NCBI RefSeq assembly: GCF_001562115.1
Contig: NZ_CP013926.1
Span: 1,240,001-1,304,000 of the forward strand
DNA from: Alteromonas stellipolaris
GTDB taxonomy: Bacteria; Pseudomonadota; Gammaproteobacteria; Enterobacterales; Alteromonadaceae
Reading direction: 5' to 3'
DNA: 64,000 nucleotides
Part shown: positions 44,999-54,515 of the stretch, piece after piece
Layout: the number at the start of each line of letters is the position of its first letter
Position numbering within the stretch: the stretch's first letter is position 1
Program-made: the position numbers and the translations under genes
The notes under the pieces: generated by a model
Told to the model about the DNA's origin: nothing
The model's input: only the letters and a program-made list of their open reading frames with translations
Database searches by the model: none

Positions 44999-47400
44999 TG
45001 AGCGAGAATCTTTGTTTCCATTGCGCGTTACCTAACGATGCAACACACAAATACGAAGCAGTAATATTAGGTGAAACTAGGCAGCTATGCTGCCCTGGTT
45101 GCCAAGCCGTTGCGCAAGCCATCGTTGATAATGGCTTGGAAGACTACTATCAGTTTCGTACTGAGCCGGCGCAAAAATCTGACGACGGTATTTTAGAAAG
45201 CCTATCTGCGCTCAACGTTTATGACGACCCAGCTCTTCAAGAAGAGTTTGTTTTCGATGAAGGCCAACACAAACAAATACAGCTAACCCTTGAAGGCATT
45301 ACTTGTGCCGCGTGTGGTTGGTTGATTGAAAAACAACTGTCTAAAGTTGCAGGCATTGCCCAAGTAGCCGTAAATGTTCAAGAGCGCCGCGCATTAATAA
45401 CCTGGGAACCCAGTGTTATTAAACTTAGCCAAATACTCACCACATTAAAACGCATAGGGTATGTTGGTTCACCGTTTCACCCCGATGAACATGAAGCTAG
45501 CTATAAACGTGAGCAAAAGTCGTTTATTAAAAAGTTAGGTTTAGCCGGCATTATGACCATGCAGGTGATGATGTTAATGGCCGGGCTTTACTTCGATTGG
45601 TTTGGTGCCATTGAACAAGAAACCCGTCAATACTTCTATTGGGTAGCACTTACCCTTACCACACCCGTTGTCGTCTATTCAGGTAGCGCGTTCTATTTAG
45701 GTGCTTTAAAGGCCATAAGCGCAAGAACCGTAAATATGGACGTGCCTGTAACCCTTGCTGTATTTGGTACCTACTTTGCGGGTTTACGTTCGACCTTGCT
45801 AGAGCAAGGTGAAGTGTATTTTGAATCTATCTGCATGTTTATCTTTTTACTGCTTTTAAGCCGGTTTTTGGAACATAGAAGCAGGCACCGAGCGGCGCAA
45901 ATTTCGGCTAACATGATGCAGTATATTCCTGTCTCTGCATCAAAAATTGAAAGTGACGGCAGCATTGCTCAGTGTTTGGCGAAGCTTTTAGTGCCTAATG
46001 ATGTGGTACTAGTAAAACCCGGTGAGACCATTCCTGTGGATGGTATTGTGCTAGATGGCACTGCCGCGGTTGATGAATCTATGTTAACTGGAGAATTTAA
46101 CCCGGTTAGCAAATCGGCCAGCCATTTAGTATATGGCGGTACGGTAAATCAAGATGGCACATTAACGGTTAAAGTGACTCAAAGCTTAAAGCATGCTTTG
46201 GTCAATCAAATAGTACGCTTGCAAGCTAGCGCGATGGCAAGCAAGCCAAAAGCGGCTCAAATTGCCGATAACTTTTCTCGTTATTTTGTGTTCTCGGTGC
46301 TGCTTATATCTGCACTTACCTATGGTTATTGGACTTTTGCTGGTAGTGAAGACGCTTTTTGGATCACCATCTCTGTACTAGTGGCAACCTGCCCCTGTGC
46401 GCTAGGCTTAGCCACACCTTCAGCGTTAACTTGCGCTATGGCTAAGCTGAATCGTCAGGGCATTTTATTAAAGCGTGCTGACGCGTTAGAGCAGCTTACC
46501 GATATTGATACCATCGCTCTTGATAAAACCGGCACACTGACAGAAGGTAAGTTCTCGCTACAACAGCGCTGGTTTGCTAAAGGCGTAGATCCGGTGCAGG
46601 TAATGGCGCTTACCGCTTTGTTAGAGTCTCGTTCTGAACACCCTATTGCTCGAGCCTTTGATAACGAAGCTGTTGAGTCACAGAACAAAACCCCAACTAA
46701 TAAAATTAATGGATTTACGGTTACACCTGGTGGCGGCATTAGTGGTGAGATAAACAATGTAGTTTTTACTATGGGCTCAGCCGTATTTTGTAACTTATCA
46801 ACTACCTCAAAAGTAGATATACCGGCAAACGTGTTTTTGTGTGCTGATGGTGTATTAATGGCCGCGTTCTGCGTAAATGATAGTTTGCGTCAAGATGCCT
46901 TAGCCACGCTCACCGCATTGGATGAACATCAACTCGTGGTACTAAGTGGCGATACTCAGACAAACGTTGATACACTTACTGCAGGCTTACCGATTAACAT
47001 AGCAAAAGGTGGCTTGTCGCCAGAGCAAAAGTATTCTCAAGTGCATACTTTGCAAAAGCAAGGTCGCAAAGTCATGATGATGGGCGACGGTATAAATGAT
47101 GCCCCTGTTCTTGCTAGCGCTGATGTGGCAGTTGCCGTAGGAAATGCCACCGATGTAGCGAAAACAGCTGCCGATGTTATTTTGCTAGGAGACAGCCTGC
47201 TGTCGGTACCCACCTTATTTTTAGTGGCCCAACAAGCAAAGCGTAAAATTCAGCAAAACATCGCATGGTCGGTAGGTTACAATATTATTATTCTCCCCTT
47301 TGCGGTATCGGGGTTACTCTCTCCCTGGATGGCCGTGGTTGGCATGTCGCTCAGTAGTATTATTGTGGTCACCAATTCAACTAGGTTATTAAGTAAATAA
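44998..47400 (+). CDS. ccoI: Copper-exporting P-type ATPase for cbb3 assembly
   Basis: An 800-residue P1B ATPase. The N-terminus has a cysteine-rich segment (Cys6, Cys9, Cys31, Cys32, Cys35) and a heavy-metal domain with Cys103-Ala-Ala-Cys106. The membrane part has the Cys465-Pro-Cys467 metal site. The phosphorylation site is Asp509 in Asp-Lys-Thr-Gly-Thr, and the hinge is Gly-Asp-Gly-Ile-Asn-Asp-Ala-Pro. FixI/CcoI members deliver copper for the CuB centre. Genes fixH, ccoI, ccoS and the next membrane gene are nearly overlapping, so they form one operon. Confidence 0.95.
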   Translation: MSENLCFHCALPNDATHKYEAVILGETRQLCCPGCQAVAQAIVDNGLEDYYQFRTEPAQKSDDGILESLSALNVYDDPALQEEFVFDEGQHKQIQLTLEGITCAACGWLIEKQLSKVAGIAQVAVNVQERRALITWEPSVIKLSQILTTLKRIGYVGSPFHPDEHEASYKREQKSFIKKLGLAGIMTMQVMMLMAGLYFDWFGAIEQETRQYFYWVALTLTTPVVVYSGSAFYLGALKAISARTVNMDVPVTLAVFGTYFAGLRSTLLEQGEVYFESICMFIFLLLLSRFLEHRSRHRAAQISANMMQYIPVSASKIESDGSIAQCLAKLLVPNDVVLVKPGETIPVDGIVLDGTAAVDESMLTGEFNPVSKSASHLVYGGTVNQDGTLTVKVTQSLKHALVNQIVRLQASAMASKPKAAQIADNFSRYFVFSVLLISALTYGYWTFAGSEDAFWITISVLVATCPCALGLATPSALTCAMAKLNRQGILLKRADALEQLTDIDTIALDKTGTLTEGKFSLQQRWFAKGVDPVQVMALTALLESRSEHPIARAFDNEAVESQNKTPTNKINGFTVTPGGGISGEINNVVFTMGSAVFCNLSTTSKVDIPANVFLCADGVLMAAFCVNDSLRQDALATLTALDEHQLVVLSGDTQTNVDTLTAGLPINIAKGGLSPEQKYSQVHTLQKQGRKVMMMGDGINDAPVLASADVAVAVGNATDVAKTAADVILLGDSLLSVPTLFLVAQQAKRKIQQNIAWSVGYNIIILPFAVSGLLSPWMAVVGMSLSSIIVVTNSTRLLSK

Positions 47401-47401
47401 T

Positions 47402-47617
47402 ATGAGCATCATTTACGTATTAATTCCCATCGCTATCATCATTGTTGCGTTGGCGCTGGTTATCTTTTTCTGGGCAGTGAAAACTAACCAGTTTGAAGAT
47501 CTCGACCGACAGGGCTATAGCATTTTGTTTGATGATGATTTGTCAGGTGATGAAAAGAAACTAGCCGAGCAACGTAAGCAGTTGCAACAACGCAAAGAAA
47601 CTGATGACAGAGATTAA
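47402..47617 (+). CDS. ccoS: cbb3 oxidase maturation protein CcoS
   Basis: A 71-residue protein, one base after ccoI. It has one membrane helix (about residues 4-25), then Phe-Trp-Ala-Val-Lys-Thr-Asn-Gln-Phe-Glu-Asp-Leu and Ile-Leu-Phe-Asp-Asp-Asp, the CcoS signature. It is needed for cofactor insertion in cbb3 oxidases. Confidence 0.95.
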   Translation: MSIIYVLIPIAIIIVALALVIFFWAVKTNQFEDLDRQGYSILFDDDLSGDEKKLAEQRKQLQQRKETDDRD

Positions 47618-48263
47618 TATATTCTCTGCCTTTTTCATTGGTATTGCGGGCGGTGTGCATTGCGTAGGCATGTGCGGCGGCATTGTTGCTGCACTTCGTA
47701 CAGTAACACCAAGTAATGAAGCCGCTTTGCCTTACACTCTTGCTTATAATTTTGGTCGTATAATCAGCTACACCCTAGCCGGCGCTATTACAGGCGCTGT
47801 TGGCCAAATGGCCACCGAATTTGTACCTATCGCTAAACCTGTTTTGTCTTTGATTAGTGGCATTATGCTGCTGCTTTTAGCCTGTTACTTGGGTAAGTGG
47901 TGGCAGGGCATAAATTACATTGAAGCAATGGGACGCGGATTATTTAAAGCCATTCAGCCCCTATCTAAACGCTTTCTTCCGTTCAAAAGTCCAGCCTATG
48001 CGCTGCCTTACGGTTTTATATGGGGCTGGCTTCCCTGCGGATTAGTTTATTCAACACTGACATGGTCGTTAGCTTCAGGTTCGGCCGTTGATGGCGCAGC
48101 TATTATGCTATTTTTTGGATTAGGTACCCTGCCCACCTTGCTAGCAGCAAGCGCGGGTAGTCAGTACCTTATAGCCGGTTTTAGGCACCACGTGGTAAGG
48201 CAATGCTTTTCAGGAATATTGGCTATTTACGCGCTCTTTTTAATTTATGCAGCAATTTCATAA
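47604..48263 (+). CDS. TauE/SafE family membrane protein of the cbb3 cluster
   Basis: A 219-residue, six-helix protein overlapping ccoS by 14 nt. It has Gly-Val-His-Cys-Val-Gly-Met-Cys-Gly-Gly near residue 17 and Gly-Trp-Leu-Pro-Cys-Gly-Leu-Val-Tyr later, the pattern of the TauE/SafE branch found in cco loci. The cysteines suggest copper or thiol handling during oxidase assembly. The exact substrate is unknown. Confidence 0.88.
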   Translation: MTEINIFSAFFIGIAGGVHCVGMCGGIVAALRTVTPSNEAALPYTLAYNFGRIISYTLAGAITGAVGQMATEFVPIAKPVLSLISGIMLLLLACYLGKWWQGINYIEAMGRGLFKAIQPLSKRFLPFKSPAYALPYGFIWGWLPCGLVYSTLTWSLASGSAVDGAAIMLFFGLGTLPTLLAASAGSQYLIAGFRHHVVRQCFSGILAIYALFLIYAAIS

Positions 48264-48312
48264 ACAAAAGAGTAAGATTATAGTAAGTCGACACTATTTA
48301 TAGTTTGAACCT

Positions 48313-49053
48313 ATGAGCAAAGGAAGCCAATTCTCAATTCATTGTCAAAATTGCAGTTTCAGCCATTTGTGTTTGCCCGTTGCGCTAAACAAGACTGAAA
48401 TTGAATCTTTAGATGATATTATTGAGCGAAAGAAACCTCTCCACAAGAGCGACTTACTGGTAAAGTCAGGAGATACATTTAACTCTCTTTACGCAGTCCG
48501 CACAGGCTCTTTTAAGTCTTTCGTCACCAATTCAGATGGTGAAGAGCAGATTACAGGTTTTCACTTTCCTGGCGATATTATCGGCTTTGACGCCTTACGG
48601 GAAAACAAGCATCAAAGTTATGCTCAGGCATTAGAAACTGCGATGGTGTGCGAATTGCCCTACGAAACGTTAGATGAGATGTCAGTTCAATTCCCCAAGT
48701 TAAGACATCAAATAATGAGTTTTATGAGTGCAGAAATTAAACAAGATCATGATCTCATGATGTTGCTTAACAAGCGCTCAGCAGAAGAACGTTTATTGTA
48801 TTTCCTCTCACAGCTTTCTCAACGTTTCGAAGAGCGTGGATTTTCAAACAAAGAATTTCACCTTACGATGACGCGAAATGAAATTGGAAACTACCTTGGT
48901 TTAACTATTGAAACCATTAGCCGCCTACTAAGCCGTTTTCAAAAAGAAAATATTATTCAGGTGGACGGTAAACTCATTACTATTTTAGATTTTGATGAGA
49001 TGTCGCAACGTTTAACGTCTGTGGTTGCACCTAATATTGCCTGTAATAGCTAA
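48313..49053 (+). CDS. fnr: FNR-type oxygen-sensing transcription regulator
   Basis: A 246-residue CRP/FNR protein. Cys11, Cys14 and Cys20 plus a later cysteine in Met-Val-Cys-Glu-Leu-Pro match the four ligands of the oxygen-labile 4Fe-4S cluster in E. coli FNR. The C-terminal helix-turn-helix ([18 protein letters not shown]) has the Glu/Ser/Arg recognition set for TTGAT-N4-ATCAA. Perfect or near-perfect boxes of that kind lie before uspA/cytochrome c, ccoN and uspE in this window. Confidence 0.95.
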   Translation: MSKGSQFSIHCQNCSFSHLCLPVALNKTEIESLDDIIERKKPLHKSDLLVKSGDTFNSLYAVRTGSFKSFVTNSDGEEQITGFHFPGDIIGFDALRENKHQSYAQALETAMVCELPYETLDEMSVQFPKLRHQIMSFMSAEIKQDHDLMMLLNKRSAEERLLYFLSQLSQRFEERGFSNKEFHLTMTRNEIGNYLGLTIETISRLLSRFQKENIIQVDGKLITILDFDEMSQRLTSVVAPNIACNS

Positions 49054-49065
49054 TCTTTAAAGCTT

Positions 49066-49079
49066 TTGATCTAAAACAA
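49066..49079 (+). promoter_or_regulatory. FNR-type box upstream of uspE
   Basis: TTGAT-CTAA-AACAA fits the FNR consensus with one mismatch, 72 nt before the uspE ATG. A TACACT hexamer at 49103-49108 is centred 33 nt further, close to the class II spacing. Confidence 0.55.
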
Positions 49080-49150
49080 GTTACGTAATAGCAAATAGGT
49101 ATTACACTTAAATTGTAGCAACCAAAATTCTAAAAATGTTTGGAGGGGTT

Positions 49151-50074
49151 ATGATTAAGTATGAACGTATTTTAGCGGTCATTGAAGCCGATAGTGATAC
49201 TCAACCTGCGCTTAGCCGTGCATACGAACTTGCCAAAAAGACAGGGGCTTCTGTCACCGCTATGCTGGTGGTTTACGATTTATCTTATGATATGACTACC
49301 ATGCTCAGCCCTGATGATCGCGAAGCAATGCGCGATGCGGTTACCAAAGAACATGCGGGTTGGTTACGTAAAACCCTTAGTGATTTAGGGTTTGAAAAAA
49401 CCGATATTGTTGTTGAATGGAACAACCGCGCCTTTGAAGCTGTCGTGCATTACGTAATAGATAACAATATAGACTTGGTTGTTAAAGCAACCAAACGCCA
49501 TGACGATTTAGCTTCTGTTATTTTCACTCCAACAGACTGGCACCTACTTAGAAAGTGCCCCTCCCCCGTATTATTAGTTAAAGATCATGAATGGCCTGAC
49601 AATGGTGAAATTATTGCCGCGGTAAATGTAGGTAGTGAAGACGACGAACATGCGCTACTTAACGACAAAATCACCGTTATTGCTAACGATTATGCCGCGC
49701 TACTCAGTGGCAACGTAAATCTGGTTAACAGCTATCCTGCTACACCGCTTAACATCGCGATTGAAGTTCCTGAATTCGACCCCGATACGTACAACAACGC
49801 CGTAAAGCACCATCACGAACTTGAGATGAACAAACACAGCGAAAAGTATGCTATTGATAGCGAGCGCTGTTACGTTAAAGAAGGCCTACCTGAAAAAGTC
49901 ATTCCAAGAATAGCCAAAGATATAGATGCAGAACTTGTGATCATAGGTACGGTTGGTCGAGTAGGTATTTCTGCGGCCCTTATAGGTAACACTGCTGAAC
50001 ATGTTATAGATGAACTGGTGTGTGATGTACTGGCAATAAAACCAGACGGTTTTATTTCGCCTCTTTCACGTTAG
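49151..50074 (+). CDS. uspE: Universal stress protein E
   Basis: A 307-residue tandem Usp-domain protein. The ATG at 49151 is preferred because GGAGGGG lies directly upstream; an earlier start at 49136 would include that site. The second domain has Val-Ile-Ile-Gly-Thr-Val-Gly-Arg-Val-Gly-Ile-Ser-Ala-Ala-Leu-Ile-Gly-Asn-Thr-Ala. UspE lies next to fnr in many gammaproteobacteria and is linked to stress resistance and aggregation. Confidence 0.93.
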   Translation: MIKYERILAVIEADSDTQPALSRAYELAKKTGASVTAMLVVYDLSYDMTTMLSPDDREAMRDAVTKEHAGWLRKTLSDLGFEKTDIVVEWNNRAFEAVVHYVIDNNIDLVVKATKRHDDLASVIFTPTDWHLLRKCPSPVLLVKDHEWPDNGEIIAAVNVGSEDDEHALLNDKITVIANDYAALLSGNVNLVNSYPATPLNIAIEVPEFDPDTYNNAVKHHHELEMNKHSEKYAIDSERCYVKEGLPEKVIPRIAKDIDAELVIIGTVGRVGISAALIGNTAEHVIDELVCDVLAIKPDGFISPLSR

Positions 50075-50228
50075 TTCTAACACGTTCGAACACAGCCTGT
50101 TGGCGCGGTTTGCTAGCGCAGCTTTATAGCCTTAACCACTATCGGGTTATAGCCGCATTTGTTCGCAGCGAGTGCCAACAAGATACAAAAAATCTTAACC
50201 TCGCACATTCAATTTTATTTCATTACTG

Positions 50229-50234
50229 TATAAT
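50229..50234 (+). promoter_or_regulatory. -10 element of a ttcA promoter
   Basis: TATAAT with TG just upstream, 30 nt before the ttcA ATG, in a 190-nt gap after uspE. The -35 region is weak (CATTCA or TTCAAT). The gap also has two copies of TTATAGCC near 50127 and 50149 whose role is unclear. Confidence 0.45.
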
Positions 50235-50264
50235 AGCTTTTTTCGCAGTAACCAAGCTATTGAT

Positions 50265-51206
50265 ATGACCAGTGCAGGCACAAACCGTGCGGACGCTCCG
50301 TTAACCGCGTCTCAAAACAAACAAAAATACAGCTTTAACAAGCTACAAAAACGACTTCGTCGAAATGTAGGCAAAGCGATTGCTGATTTCGGCATGATTG
50401 AAAACAACGATAAAGTAATGGTGTGCTTGTCTGGCGGCAAAGACAGTTACGCTATGCTTGATATTCTTATGTTTTTAAAGCGCATTGCGCCAATTAATTT
50501 TGACATTATTGCGGTTAACCTTGATCAAAAGCAGCCAGGATTTCCAGAGCACGTACTTCCTGAATACCTTGAAAGTGTAGGTGTAGAGTACAAAATTGTA
50601 GAAGAAGACACCTACTCTATTGTTATGGATAAAGTGCCTGAAGGTAAAACCACGTGCTCACTTTGTTCTCGATTACGTCGCGGTATTTTATACAGCACGG
50701 CCAAAAAGTTAGGTGCAACTAAAATTGCCCTTGGCCATCACCGTGACGACATGCTAGAAACGTTCTTTTTAAACATGTTCCATGGCGGTAAGCTTAAATC
50801 AATGCCACCAAAGCTGGTTAGCGATAATGGTGAGCATATTGTGATCAGGCCCCTTGCTTATTGCACTGAAAAAGACATTCAGCGTTATTCTGATGCCGTA
50901 GAATTTCCTATTATTCCTTGCAACTTGTGCGGGTCTCAAGAGAATTTGCAGCGTCAGAACGTAAAGGCCATGCTACAAGATTGGGATCGCCGTTTCCCTG
51001 GGCGTATTGAGTCAATGTTCAGTGCGCTTCAAAATGTGGCGCCGTCACATTTGGTCGACAAGAATTTGCACGACTTTAAAAGCATCTCTACACAGAACGG
51101 TCCAGTGGAAGATGGTGATATTGGTTTCGATCCGCCCAGCTTCGAGTCACCCAGTGATCCTACTGACGACACGGTTCAAGTTATCAATTTGATGGAATCA
51201 AACTAA
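50265..51206 (+). CDS. ttcA: tRNA 2-thiocytidine(32) synthetase TtcA
   Basis: A 313-residue PP-loop ATPase that thiolates cytidine 32 in some tRNAs. It has Ser-Gly-Gly-Lys-Asp-Ser at 56-61 and the Fe-S ligand pairs Cys131-Ser-Leu-Cys134 and Cys219-Asn-Leu-Cys222. The C-terminal 40 residues are acidic and Pro/Asp rich, probably disordered. It is followed immediately by rssA with no gap, so they are co-translated. Confidence 0.95.
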   Translation: MTSAGTNRADAPLTASQNKQKYSFNKLQKRLRRNVGKAIADFGMIENNDKVMVCLSGGKDSYAMLDILMFLKRIAPINFDIIAVNLDQKQPGFPEHVLPEYLESVGVEYKIVEEDTYSIVMDKVPEGKTTCSLCSRLRRGILYSTAKKLGATKIALGHHRDDMLETFFLNMFHGGKLKSMPPKLVSDNGEHIVIRPLAYCTEKDIQRYSDAVEFPIIPCNLCGSQENLQRQNVKAMLQDWDRRFPGRIESMFSALQNVAPSHLVDKNLHDFKSISTQNGPVEDGDIGFDPPSFESPSDPTDDTVQVINLMESN

Positions 51207-52208
51207 ATGAAAATTGGTCTAGCATTAGGTGCGGGTGCTGCAAGAGGTTGGACCCACATTGGTATTATTCAAGCATTAGAAAAGCTGGGTATTAAAATTG
51301 ACGTGGTGGCAGGTTGCTCTATCGGTGCCTATGTTGGTGCTGCCTATGCCAGTGGCAAATTAGAAGGCCTTAAAGAGTGGTCTTGTTCTTTGTCAGATTG
51401 GCAGGTGCTTGCTCTGATGGGCGTTGGTTTACGTAGAGGCGGCATTGCCAGCGGGCAAAAAGTGTTTGATAAACTTGCCAGCGAATTTTGTGCCCCAACC
51501 TACGAAGCAATGGAAAAGCCGTTTGCTTCAGTGGCTACCGATTTGTACACAGGTCGTGAGGTAGTGTTTAGTTCCGGCGAGATTGGCAATACCATTCAAG
51601 CTTCGTGTGCTATTCCTGCTCTATTTGCCCCTGTAGCCCATGGCGATCGTTGGTTAGTAGATGGAGCGGTAGTTAATCCGGTGCCAGTTAACCTTTGTCG
51701 CCAGCTTGGTGCCGATTTTGTTATTGCCGTGAACCTCAATGCTGATTTCAGGCCCCTTAGGCTTGAGAAATTACGACTAGATCACGAAGAGAATCAAAGA
51801 AAAACTGAAGACTTCTTCACTAAAAGCCAAAACGTGCTTAAGCAGTGGTTCTCACCTGATAGTAAAGAAAAAGAAGAGAGTGAAACCGATAGTAAACATA
51901 GCGAGCAAAACGAAGGTATTGCTAGCGACGCTATTGAAGCCATAGAAGAAACGATTTCGCCGCCGCCAAATAAAGTCCCTAGAGGCAACCCTCCAGGAAT
52001 TTTAAGTGTGATGAGTAGTTCGCTTGAGATACTACAAGCAAGGGTGACACGTTCACGTTTGGCGGGCGATCCGCCAGATATTCTTATCGAACCCCAACTC
52101 ACCGACGTGGGTATTATGGAATTTCACCGTGCACAAGAGCTATGTGAAAAGGGTGAACAAACTATCACCCGCATTGCTGAGCAAATTAAGTATCAGCTAT
52201 TAGCTTGA
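51207..52208 (+). CDS. rssA: Patatin-like phospholipase RssA
   Basis: A 333-residue patatin-family protein. Its oxyanion loop is Gly-Ala-Gly-Ala-Ala-Arg-Gly at 8-14, the nucleophile is Ser38 in Gly-Cys-Ser-Ile-Gly, and Asp152 in Asp-Gly-Ala completes the dyad. Residues about 205-265 form an acidic, Ser/Glu-rich linker not seen in the shorter E. coli protein. It is likely a cytoplasmic lipid acyl hydrolase of unknown substrate. Its 3' end overlaps the convergent gene by 9 nt. Confidence 0.9.
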   Translation: MKIGLALGAGAARGWTHIGIIQALEKLGIKIDVVAGCSIGAYVGAAYASGKLEGLKEWSCSLSDWQVLALMGVGLRRGGIASGQKVFDKLASEFCAPTYEAMEKPFASVATDLYTGREVVFSSGEIGNTIQASCAIPALFAPVAHGDRWLVDGAVVNPVPVNLCRQLGADFVIAVNLNADFRPLRLEKLRLDHEENQRKTEDFFTKSQNVLKQWFSPDSKEKEESETDSKHSEQNEGIASDAIEAIEETISPPPNKVPRGNPPGILSVMSSSLEILQARVTRSRLAGDPPDILIEPQLTDVGIMEFHRAQELCEKGEQTITRIAEQIKYQLLA

Positions 52209-52835
52209 TGCCATCGCGGTAACACGAAGTGGGGCTCTCGGTAAGGTGAGCCCTTTATTTTCGTTAATTTCACTTTGTTCTAAGTGGAGTATGCCGTTAT
52301 TAATATGCAGGCCTTCTGGGGTAATATAATCCAGATTTTTATCATCAAATTGCAGCATCAACCCTTTCACCGTTGGCATTAAGAACGATAAAAAGCTGCC
52401 CATTTCATTAAAAAAAGCCTCATATTGGCCATAAATAAAATTCAGCTCTTCTTTTGTATAACTGGCGGTTAGATAGCTGCTTTTTGTTTCTAATTGCACC
52501 GACATATCACACACATTAGCCGCTTCCGTTAAATCTATTCGCACGTATGCATTTGCTAATTTTAATGCTTTTTCGGTAGGTACAGTAAATCGATACTCAT
52601 CGCTAACTACTAATGGAATAGTTTGTTTGTCCGTCACTATTTCCGCATTATTGATTTCACATAAGCGCCCTTCACCAACACGCAAAAATCCAAAAGCGAA
52701 CTGCAATGCTTGAGTATCTTCGTTATCCAGTTTTTTCACATGACTATAAAAACGGCTGTATTCTACATTCACCATTTCGGCAGCAACACTTGTGGTGAGT
52801 AAGGCGCCAATCAGCGCGCTAGCTATACGTTTCAT
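52200..52835 (-). CDS. Exported protein, probably DUF2987 family
   Basis: A 211-residue protein with a short signal peptide (Leu-Leu-Thr-Thr-Ser-Val-Ala-Ala-Glu). The mature part has a Val-Glu-Tyr-Ser-Arg-Phe-Tyr-Ser-His-Val-Lys segment and two cysteines that could form a disulfide. It resembles periplasmic DUF2987 proteins of Alteromonadales; the family name is from memory and moderately sure. It overlaps the end of bax by 4 nt and is the last gene of a three-gene operon. Confidence 0.72.
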   Translation of the reverse strand: MKRIASALIGALLTTSVAAEMVNVEYSRFYSHVKKLDNEDTQALQFAFGFLRVGEGRLCEINNAEIVTDKQTIPLVVSDEYRFTVPTEKALKLANAYVRIDLTEAANVCDMSVQLETKSSYLTASYTKEELNFIYGQYEAFFNEMGSFLSFLMPTVKGLMLQFDDKNLDYITPEGLHINNGILHLEQSEINENKGLTLPRAPLRVTAMASS

Positions 52836-53638
52836 TCAGTTAAGAACTCCTGGTTAAACCGGATCATGGTTTGTAATTCGTCTACATAGGCCGCGCCACG
52901 CTCAGAGTAGTTCATTAACCCCTCTGCCAGGGCTACGCCAGTAATGGGGATTTGATTTGCCCTCAATCGCTCTCTAATTTCTCGTAAATCGGTGTAGGCA
53001 TCGTGTCTATTAAGATTACGCATATAAGTATAGGTAGCACGAGAAAGACTAGAAAACTTGGCAACCTCGTGCGTTGCGCCGGCATTTCGTTTACCTGGTA
53101 CAAAGCCACAGCCTTTCACAAAACACCAAATGCCAAAGAAGTTATAGCCTTTTCTGGCAAAACGACTGGTGCCCCATGCTGATTCATTCGCTGCTTGGAC
53201 CAGCACTAGTTCAGCAGGCAAAATATCAATTTTATGTAGCAATGCAAGCAAGCGAGATGTTAGTGGTTGTTCCGCCTTTACCCGGTATTCAGTTTGTAGC
53301 CATTCGAGGCGGCTAATATCATCATCGGTTAGCGGCTCTTCGTTTAAAGCCTTACGATACAAGGTTTGTATATAGTGTCTAAGGGTAAGTAAATACGCAT
53401 TTTGTTTTTCAACTTCAGGGCGTAAATAATCAAAAAAGGCCGTCTTCTTTTCTTTAACGTCGGTGTAAGCAGAAAAATCGGGAACAGGCTTAGTCGCTTC
53501 AGGTGTTTCAGGAATGTCTAAAATATCGGGTTCGCGCTTAGTTAGTATCAGCGCGTTAATGACTATGACTGCTAGTACAGCAATAGTAATTAAAACAATT
53601 TTTAGGGTTTCCCGTTTATGCATCGAAACTCGACTCAT
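52832..53638 (-). CDS. bax: Bax-like glucosaminidase-domain protein
   Basis: A 268-residue membrane-anchored hydrolase. The ATG at 53638 is chosen; an ATG five codons later is also possible and an upstream non-ATG start is unlikely. One N-terminal membrane helix is followed by a periplasmic domain with Ala-Ala-Asn-Glu-Ser-Ala-Trp-Gly-Thr-Ser-Arg, where Glu is the likely catalytic acid, then Gly-Tyr-Asn-Phe-Phe-Gly. This matches the Bax/FlgJ-type N-acetylglucosaminidase fold acting on peptidoglycan. It overlaps the upstream membrane protein gene. Confidence 0.88.
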   Translation of the reverse strand: MSRVSMHKRETLKIVLITIAVLAVIVINALILTKREPDILDIPETPEATKPVPDFSAYTDVKEKKTAFFDYLRPEVEKQNAYLLTLRHYIQTLYRKALNEEPLTDDDISRLEWLQTEYRVKAEQPLTSRLLALLHKIDILPAELVLVQAANESAWGTSRFARKGYNFFGIWCFVKGCGFVPGKRNAGATHEVAKFSSLSRATYTYMRNLNRHDAYTDLREIRERLRANQIPITGVALAEGLMNYSERGAAYVDELQTMIRFNQEFLTE

Positions 53639-54416
53639 TCGTTTTATTTTGAACAGTGTGGCTTGGTGTTGGTTCGCCCTCTTCACCAATCATCTCTTCA
53701 TACAACAAACCTAGCATACTGAAATACAGGGGTAGAACCCATACAAGAGACAAGCCTAACGTTAACGGAACTGTGATAAATAATATAATGAAGACAGCAA
53801 AAACGCCGGTTAATGGTGCCCAGTATGCATTAAATACACGGCACGATAAGATAATAGCGCGTAGCGGCGTTAACGATTTATCGGCAACTAGCATCAGTGA
53901 AAATGAGGTCGCCATCCATAAATAAACACCTGGGGCGAATAACAATACCAAGCCAATTTGTACCACTATGCCATTCACAAGCTGTGTAAGCGCTAATGCG
54001 AATATTAAAGACACGTAGCTGAAAATAGAAAATACCGTGGTCTTTTGACCTCTGGCATGGCTTACCCCCATCATGTACAACCCGCCAATAAGCGGCGCAA
54101 CAATGAAAATAGCGACAATTTCAATTAACGATTGGTGTTCAAAAACAAAGGTGCCATCGTCATTAAAAATGATGAACTTCTGAGCAACAAACCCAAGTAC
54201 GACAAACGTAAGAAATAAAACCAATGATGCTTGGAATAGGCTTGAAAAATTTGCTTTCACCAAACCATTAGCGCGGGAAAACAACGATTTAATATCGAAA
54301 TCGTACTGCTTTGAAAGTGTTCTTTCTAGCTTGCTTGATGGCTGGTTATCTTTAAAAGGCATTTTATTATCTGCCACACGTTCCTCTACTGCTGCTATCG
54401 AATTTAACCGCCGCAT
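53616..54416 (-). CDS. Hypothetical polytopic membrane protein upstream of bax
   Basis: Up to 266 residues; an internal ATG at 54362 would give 248 and is equally plausible, as neither has a strong ribosome binding site. About six membrane helices lie in residues 60-235, with soluble tails. The arrangement resembles YciC/DUF975-like integral proteins, but I cannot assign it. It overlaps bax, so the two are coupled. Confidence 0.7.
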   Translation of the reverse strand: MRRLNSIAAVEERVADNKMPFKDNQPSSKLERTLSKQYDFDIKSLFSRANGLVKANFSSLFQASLVLFLTFVVLGFVAQKFIIFNDDGTFVFEHQSLIEIVAIFIVAPLIGGLYMMGVSHARGQKTTVFSIFSYVSLIFALALTQLVNGIVVQIGLVLLFAPGVYLWMATSFSLMLVADKSLTPLRAIILSCRVFNAYWAPLTGVFAVFIILFITVPLTLGLSLVWVLPLYFSMLGLLYEEMIGEEGEPTPSHTVQNKTNESSFDA

Positions 54417-54515
54417 TATACATAAATATGGCGGTTAACCCCAATAACCACGCATTAGTTGATTAAATGTAATGCCTAGTGATTAGTTTTGAAAAATTGA
54501 GCTCTTAGGAAAATA

